Below are positions 59,604 through 64,000 of a stretch of 64,000 nt of DNA, piece by piece; position 1 is the first letter of the stretch; the number at the start of each line of letters is the position of its first letter. This DNA is from UBA5336 sp039818165 (lineage in GTDB: Bacteria; Pseudomonadota; Alphaproteobacteria; Caulobacterales; Hyphomonadaceae): positions 11,078 through 75,077 of the forward strand of contig JBCBUL010000012.1 in the NCBI GenBank assembly GCA_039818165.1, written 5' to 3'. The notes beneath the pieces are model-generated. The model worked only from the letters and a program-made list of their open reading frames with translations, had not been told where the DNA came from and searched no databases. A program made the position numbers and the translations under genes.

Positions 59604-62600
59604 CTAGGCGTTGGTCGATGCACCCAGGTGCGCGATGAACTCGATCCCGCCATCAAGCATTGAAGGATCGGGGGCGGCTTCAATCGGAGGCAAGCCGACC
59701 GGCTGTGTCATGAAGAGTTCGTCTTCAGTAAGGTCGAGCTCCACCGTATGGGTTCGGTCGCCAAATCGCGCCAAAATCTGATATCGACCCGGCGCAAGAC
59801 CTTCAAAGGCATACTGCCCAAAGCCCGCTGCGATCTGCTGGATGGGTTCGAATGCGTCATCCTCAAGCGCGGTCAGGGTCAGGCGCGCACCTTCAAGGCG
59901 CTCTTCTCCCGGCGTGAGCGCGCCATCGCCGTCAGTGTCCACGAACACGGCGCCGCGCACCTGGCCGCTGGAAATGACCGGAACATCGAGTTCAGTTATC
60001 CGGCCATCGGCCACCGTTGCGCGCAACAAGACATCATCATGGACCAGCATGCCAAGAGGTAGAGAGCGGACATTGATGTCCAGCGTGTAGAGCCCTTCGG
60101 GCATATTCTGGATTGTGTAGTTGCCTTGTCCGTCAACGCGCAGGGCAAGACGAGTATTCCGCAGCGCGATCTGAACACCCGGAACGCCCGGCTCATCGGC
60201 CTGGCGGATGCCATCACGGTTCCGGTCCAGAAATGCTCGGCCTTTGAGAATGCCCGTGCCTTCGCTCGGACTGCGGTGTTTTCGCGGCTCATTGAACTCA
60301 ACTGCGCCGCGCAGTCCAAGGCTGAAGCGGACCTGGTCATTGAAGTTCGTGTTCAGGCCACCCACCAACCGGACGGCATCCCACATGTCGTACTGCGCGG
60401 ATACGGAGCCGAAAAACGAGGTTTGTGCATTGTCATCCGACACCGACTGGAGCGCGGAAAACTGGCCGCGAATTTGGAAGTTCTCGCCGAAGGCGTCGCC
60501 GCTTGTGGCAATTGCAGAGGCCCCCATTCTGGCAAAGTTCGATTTGTTGGACGCCACCGCGGAAACTGAAGGCGAAAAGGCGACGGCCGCCCCGTTTTCG
60601 AAACTCCGGGTAATGGGCTCGAAGGATACATTTGCCACCAGGCGTGTGTTCCGGCCTGTTTCCTGGCTGTCGCTCGAGAGTGTTGCCTGAGCGTCACCCC
60701 ATTTGAAGCTGCGTTGCGCCCGCACTGTCACTGAATTGCTTGTTCCGTTGGCACCGGCCACGCCGCTGGAGCGGCTGACACCTGCATCGACGGCCAGACG
60801 AATGCCCGTTGTTCCCAGCTGGGCGCTGGCAGATCCTGCGAGCGATGATGAGACTCGGTCGCCTTCAACGCTTGAGGCGATCCGGGCGCCCGTACCGAAC
60901 CCCCGCAGCATGTCCCAACTCTCGACTGCACGCCAGTCGACCGACACTTGGCCACTTGTGCGGCTGGACACGCGGTCATCGAACACACCGTCGAAATTCG
61001 CGTTCGAGATCGTGTTGCTGGCGCGGAAGTTGCTACTTTCGTGGGAGATAGACCCGCGCAAGCTTGATTGTCTTGAGAGCGTGTAGAGGCCGTCGACCTG
61101 GCCGCGCAGGCCAATCGGGTCGAGCCCTTCTGCGGAGAAGGCGCCAAGGTCGGCTGAGACGAATACGGCGCCAAGACCGGGCTCGTCATGGTCTTTGGCT
61201 TCTGGAATGAAGTCCTGCTGAACGCTCGCCACCAATTTCGTATTGTTGCCGCCTGCCGTGCTGGAGATTGCAAGTCCGAGCTCGCGGCTGGATTCGGGGT
61301 CAATCAGTCTGGCGCCCGCAACAAAGCCTGAGAACTCGGGAACTGAAGCTGTGTCGGAGATCAGGCGCGTTCCGCTGAGCGGCGACCCGGCAACAACAGA
61401 TAGCAGCTTTCCGTTGCCGGTGATCCGACTGAATGTGGCACCGCGGATCCGCGATGCGTCCACGCCATTCAGCTCGCGCCGACGCGGTGTTGCATCTCCC
61501 AAGGTGGCATACCAGCCTGACAAGGACTGAACTTCCATCTGGAGCCAGGAGGGGACCAGTGTTTCCGGCTCGGCCAGACTTCCTGCCGCTTCATAGTGGG
61601 TCACCGTGTTGAATTGTCCGGCGTGGGCCGACAGGCTTGCGCCGACCGCGCCGCGATCGGTGACCTGAAACGTAAGACGTTCGAAGGTTAGGGGCGTTTC
61701 AGTCGCCTCTTTGTCCACATATGCGCCCGGCATGGCGCCGCCGGCGAGGCGTTCATCCAGGGTAACATCAATCCTGTCTGAACCCGGCCGCAGCTCAATA
61801 TGGCTGCCTGTGAGGGTTTCGACCGCAGATGACGGCAAAAGCAGTTCAATGGGGTCAATATAGCTGACATTGGGAGTGACCCCGCGGGGCTCGCCGTTGA
61901 CCGAGACCAGACCCGTTGCGAGCTCCAACGTGAACTCAGCGGTGTCTTGCACGCGGGTGACCGTGACGGTTCCATTGATCGGGTCTTCTTCGAGCGTATG
62001 CCCAAAAGCTTCGGCAACATCCTTCAGCGGGATCAACAGCACGGAGCCGATGGTGCGCGGCTCGGCGCTGGGAAATGCGATACGGGTGCCGTCGACGAAG
62101 AGATCGAGGTCAAACTGTGGTTTCAGTCGGTCGTCGAGTTTGAGGACAAGCTGGCCTGCATCGTCCTGCGAGGCGTGGGTGCCGGTCATGACGGAAATCG
62201 CGTTGACGTCCAGCCAGGTGTCAGCTTCCTCGCGCGGTTCCCATCCGGGCAGTTTGCCCAACAGGGATTCGTTGGCGAACACGCGCCCATCGGACATGTC
62301 TATCCGCATGATTGCGCCGTCCTGAAACCGCTTCAGGGCGAACACGGTGTCTTTGATCAGAATTTCGCCCTTGAGCGCCTCGATGACCGGGCGCGCATCA
62401 TAGAGCTCGGTGCCGTCCTCGCTGAGTGTCTTGCGAACATCCAGCGTTTCGCCTTCGACTTCGACCACCACATGCATGATGGTATCACTCTGGTCTGGCG
62501 CAGCCGCAATCGTCTCTGGCGCGTCCTCGCCAAAGGCGGGCGCGTTGAGCTGGCCAAATGAAGCCAGGATGGCGATAAAACCGACCATCAGGGGACGAAT

Positions 62601-62612
62601 ACGACGAAGCAT
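59604..62612 (-). CDS. Usher-like outer-membrane protein with SdrD-type domains
   Basis: A 1002-residue protein. After a signal peptide (about 1-28) come three repeats resembling copper-amine-oxidase N domains (for example DARPVIEALKGEI, then GSVLLIPLKDVAEAFGHTLE with the GTVTVTR strand). Residues about 300-760 show the alternating polar/hydrophobic, Ser/Gly/Asn/Arg-rich pattern of a large beta-barrel. Two C-terminal beta-sandwich domains follow, each starting with a calcium-type loop (GRAFLDRNRDGIRQADEPGV and GAVFVDTDGDGALTPGEERL). This order resembles chaperone-usher assembly pores with a C-terminal sandwich. No fimbrial gene adjoins it; the PapD-like chaperone is at 10.9 kb. The ATG lacks a Shine-Dalgarno sequence. 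Usher role is inference. Confidence 0.6.
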   Translation of the reverse strand: MLRRIRPLMVGFIAILASFGQLNAPAFGEDAPETIAAAPDQSDTIMHVVVEVEGETLDVRKTLSEDGTELYDARPVIEALKGEILIKDTVFALKRFQDGAIMRIDMSDGRVFANESLLGKLPGWEPREEADTWLDVNAISVMTGTHASQDDAGQLVLKLDDRLKPQFDLDLFVDGTRIAFPSAEPRTIGSVLLIPLKDVAEAFGHTLEEDPINGTVTVTRVQDTAEFTLELATGLVSVNGEPRGVTPNVSYIDPIELLLPSSAVETLTGSHIELRPGSDRIDVTLDERLAGGAMPGAYVDKEATETPLTFERLTFQVTDRGAVGASLSAHAGQFNTVTHYEAAGSLAEPETLVPSWLQMEVQSLSGWYATLGDATPRRRELNGVDASRIRGATFSRITGNGKLLSVVAGSPLSGTRLISDTASVPEFSGFVAGARLIDPESSRELGLAISSTAGGNNTKLVASVQQDFIPEAKDHDEPGLGAVFVSADLGAFSAEGLDPIGLRGQVDGLYTLSRQSSLRGSISHESSNFRASNTISNANFDGVFDDRVSSRTSGQVSVDWRAVESWDMLRGFGTGARIASSVEGDRVSSSLAGSASAQLGTTGIRLAVDAGVSRSSGVAGANGTSNSVTVRAQRSFKWGDAQATLSSDSQETGRNTRLVANVSFEPITRSFENGAAVAFSPSVSAVASNKSNFARMGASAIATSGDAFGENFQIRGQFSALQSVSDDNAQTSFFGSVSAQYDMWDAVRLVGGLNTNFNDQVRFSLGLRGAVEFNEPRKHRSPSEGTGILKGRAFLDRNRDGIRQADEPGVPGVQIALRNTRLALRVDGQGNYTIQNMPEGLYTLDINVRSLPLGMLVHDDVLLRATVADGRITELDVPVISSGQVRGAVFVDTDGDGALTPGEERLEGARLTLTALEDDAFEPIQQIAAGFGQYAFEGLAPGRYQILARFGDRTHTVELDLTEDELFMTQPVGLPPIEAAPDPSMLDGGIEFIAHLGASTNA

Positions 62613-62649
62613 GGAGGAGGGAAACGCCTTGCGGCGCGCAGCCTAGGTC

Positions 62650-63066
62650 CTAGCAGGCAGGCGACGTGCCGAGGCGCCGGCAAGAACCGCCAGTACAGGG
62701 CGTCACGCGCACATCATGGAAGGTTTGCGTGCCACCTCGGGCCTCGTTTTCCACCGAAATCGATGGCGAACTGGCCGTCAGGTCCAGACGAAACGTCTGC
62801 TGCAGCAGGGTTTCCATGCGGCCAACCGAGACAAGTTCGCTTGTTTCGGAGACCCAGGTTGAGCCCACTTGCTGTGCGTCGGCGATAGGCTTCAGGCATG
62901 CGCCCGTCAGCCAGGCCGCGCCAGTATCGGTGTCCAGCAGGACGCCGTTGTCTGTGTCGATTATGCCGATCCACACATCTGCATCGCCGGGCGATTGCGC
63001 CACCGCCGACATTTGCAGGGTCGTCGACAGGGAGCAGGCAAGTGCTCCCAGAAGTACCCTTTTCAT
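62650..63066 (-). CDS. Small secreted cysteine-containing protein
   Basis: A 138-residue exported protein, signal peptide about 1-25 (ending SAVAQS), with mature cysteines at TGACLKP and in the tail (VTPCTGGSCRRLGTSPAC), which suggests two disulfides. It is beta-rich and not recognised. AGGTG precedes the ATG at 63066. It lies 37 bp upstream of the usher-like gene in the same transcript and may be a client or regulator of it. Confidence 0.6.
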   Translation of the reverse strand: MKRVLLGALACSLSTTLQMSAVAQSPGDADVWIGIIDTDNGVLLDTDTGAAWLTGACLKPIADAQQVGSTWVSETSELVSVGRMETLLQQTFRLDLTASSPSISVENEARGGTQTFHDVRVTPCTGGSCRRLGTSPAC

Positions 63067-63233
63067 CACCACACCTATTCTTTGTTTATAGGGTGATCTG
63101 TAGGCGGTGTTGGTTAAGGACGCCTTGAAGACGCTGCGATCTGAGCGATGCCGAAGAACTTTTTTGATCGTCAGAATGCCCAGGAACCGCCCGAAGTCGA
63201 GGTAAGGTGCGGCATCAAGATCAGCCGACAAAT

Positions 63234-63257
63234 CATTGAATTCAAACAAAAAAATTG
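63234..63257 (+). repeat. Direct repeat, copy 1 (palindromic core)
   Basis: CATTGAATTCAAACAA followed by an A/T run and GA. Matches the second copy at 22 of 24 positions; the core TTGAATTCAA is a perfect palindrome. Spaced 67 bp from copy 2. Possible operator for a dimeric regulator. Confidence 0.7.
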
Positions 63258-63300
63258 AGCGACTTGTGTCTCGGACAATTTTGAGCATCGGCACGCAGCG

Positions 63301-63324
63301 CATTGAATTCAAACAATAAAATGG
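63301..63324 (+). repeat. Direct repeat, copy 2 (palindromic core)
   Basis: CATTGAATTCAAACAA followed by TAAAATGGA; the same palindromic core as copy 1 and the same A/T-rich flank. A 67-bp offset places the two sites about six helical turns apart. Confidence 0.7.
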
Positions 63325-63478
63325 ATAGCGAGAAATGCTGCCGTGCGAATGTCCGGGGCGGCGGACCCTTCTGAACCCTTAATCGGTGTTGGCAAAGTTA
63401 CCGCACGAGCAAACCTCATTTTCACCGTTTGAAGGCTAACGTCCCCAACAAGATGACGATCACTTAGAGAGATCCGGC

Positions 63479-63940
63479 GTGGGACAACACGACACTAACA
63501 AACTAAAGAGCTTCGAGGCACGCCACACGATCGCGTCCGTTCTTGCACCCGTGGACGTTCCTCCCGACCAGATCGGTTCGGTTCGCGCGAGCCAGCTCGA
63601 CAGCATCGATCGCCTCGGTGTGATTCTTGTTATCACGAACCTTTTGAACGCGGCTGTCGTGCTCGTTCTCTTCAGCACGGCGACGAAGACAGGGCTCATA
63701 GGACTGTGGGGGAGCATCCTGTGCATGGGATGCGCACTCTTGTTCTTGCGCTCCATCGAGGGGCAAAACAAACCAAAGCGCAGTGTTCGGTCCAATGTCG
63801 CGAGACTGAAATACACCCTCATATCGCTCTTTTTTGGCATGCTTTGGGCCGCGCTGCCCATCCTGGTGCTGCCGGGCGGCGACATGATCAAAGCGGCGCC
63901 GAAGATCATGCCCGAAAGGATGATTCCGACGGCCATCTGA
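63479..63940 (+). CDS. N-terminal membrane sensor region of a signalling protein, disrupted
   Basis: Starts at GTG 63479 with GAGAG ahead. Residues about 37-70 (VRASQLDSIDRLGVILVITN, LLNAAVVLVLF) and following helices resemble the membrane N-termini of GGDEF/EAL proteins. After LFFGMLWAALPILVLPGGDM (ending 63886) the plus-strand frame turns into IKAAPKIMPERMIPTAI and stops. The minus-strand reading of the next 59 bases, FSQMAVGIILSGMIFGAALI, continues the membrane protein naturally. So the real gene probably continues past this point, and the sequence after 63886 is inverted, either biologically or by assembly. Function of the missing part is not visible; GGDEF/EAL is a guess. Confidence 0.55.
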   Translation: MGQHDTNKLKSFEARHTIASVLAPVDVPPDQIGSVRASQLDSIDRLGVILVITNLLNAAVVLVLFSTATKTGLIGLWGSILCMGCALLFLRSIEGQNKPKRSVRSNVARLKYTLISLFFGMLWAALPILVLPGGDMIKAAPKIMPERMIPTAI

Positions 63941-64000
63941 GAGAACATGTCGCCGCCCGGCAGCACCAGGATGGGCAGCGCGGCCCAAAGCATGCCAAAA
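63832..64000. repeat. Perfect 55-bp inverted repeat at the window edge
   Basis: Left arm 63832-63886 is the exact reverse complement of right arm 63946-64000; the 59-bp spacer 63887-63945 is not palindromic. The right arm reaches the last base, so the repeat may be longer. It lies inside the sensor gene. The layout A-L-X(reversed)-L(reversed) is what a fold-back chimera with a small deletion gives, and also what an invertible segment would give. Confidence 0.9.

Larger units (their letters stand above)
63067..63478. promoter_or_regulatory. Divergent control region with two direct repeats
   Basis: A 412-bp gap between the secreted-protein gene and the sensor gene, AT-rich in its middle. It holds two copies of a 24-bp element containing the palindrome TTGAATTCAA. 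No reading frame of note; promoters for both neighbours must be here. Confidence 0.5.

Noticed and set aside
63460..63993. Minus-strand frame of 177 codons at the right edge
   Set aside because: Only its first part is sensible, and that part is the inverted repeat copy plus spacer. The remainder is antisense to the sensor gene and Ser/Arg-rich without a pattern.

Overview
The window reads as chromosomal DNA of a free-living alphaproteobacterium of the Caulobacterales/Maricaulales/Hyphomonadaceae kind. Evidence: base composition near 58-60% GC, MipZ in place of Min proteins, a ChvI/ChvG two-component pair next to an EIIA-Man/HPr phosphotransfer pair, a MucR-type regulator, the glycine (Shemin) route 5-aminolevulinate synthase, a DUF2336 protein with a CtrA-like box in front, and polyhydroxyalkanoate genes (phaC fragment and a phasin). 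Genus cannot be fixed from the sequence alone. No insertion sequence, prophage, integrase or CRISPR array was seen; almost everything is dense, operonic housekeeping sequence.

Layout. 1-6.4 kb: phaC fragment, an aminotransferase, hom, glpX, recJ. 6.4-9.8 kb: three tRNA genes (Glu, Pro, Arg) among small housekeeping genes; the tRNA-Pro lacks three universally conserved T-loop bases. 9.9-12.7 kb: a secreted protein, a terminator, a PapD-like chaperone and a second secreted protein that is a diverged paralogue of the first. 12.7-18.7 kb: A-type Fe-S protein, a repeat-containing envelope protein, a TetR/acyl-CoA dehydrogenase/esterase group. 18.8-24.2 kb: chvI, cyclophilin, chvG, an AbgT transporter, then EIIA-Man and HPr behind a strong RNA hairpin. 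24.2-32.8 kb: EF-hand protein, erpA/dgt (divergent, overlapping start codons), SPOR protein, nagZ-scpA-scpB-tatABC. 32.8-40.2 kb: panC, mipZ, a DD-carboxypeptidase, phasin, clpS-clpA. 40.2-53.5 kb: mixed genes including a 26-codon small gene with an extreme Shine-Dalgarno sequence, a DUF1800/DUF1501 pair, DUF2336, nadK, hemA, mucR-like. 53.8-59.6 kb: glyA-nrdR-ribD(reductase only)-ribE-ribBX-ribH-nusB-HD protein. 59.6-63.1 kb: a 1002-residue usher-like outer-membrane protein with a small secreted partner. 63.5-64 kb: start of a membrane sensor gene that runs into a perfect 55-bp inverted repeat at the window edge.

How it fits together. ChvG/ChvI with EIIA-Man/HPr links envelope stress to nitrogen/carbon phosphotransfer; TatABC exports twin-arginine proteins such as the DUF1501 protein here; MipZ, ScpAB, NagZ, DacA-type carboxypeptidase and the SPOR protein serve division, chromosome organisation and wall turnover. 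The most likely undescribed system is a chaperone/usher-like surface fibre: two paralogous secreted subunits flanking a PapD-like chaperone (10-12.7 kb), with a candidate outer-membrane assembly protein 47 kb away. Other strong oddities are the tRNA-Pro T-loop deletion, the 26-codon gene, the hairpin over the EIIA-Man ribosome site, and the terminal inverted repeat, which may be a fold-back artefact rather than biology.
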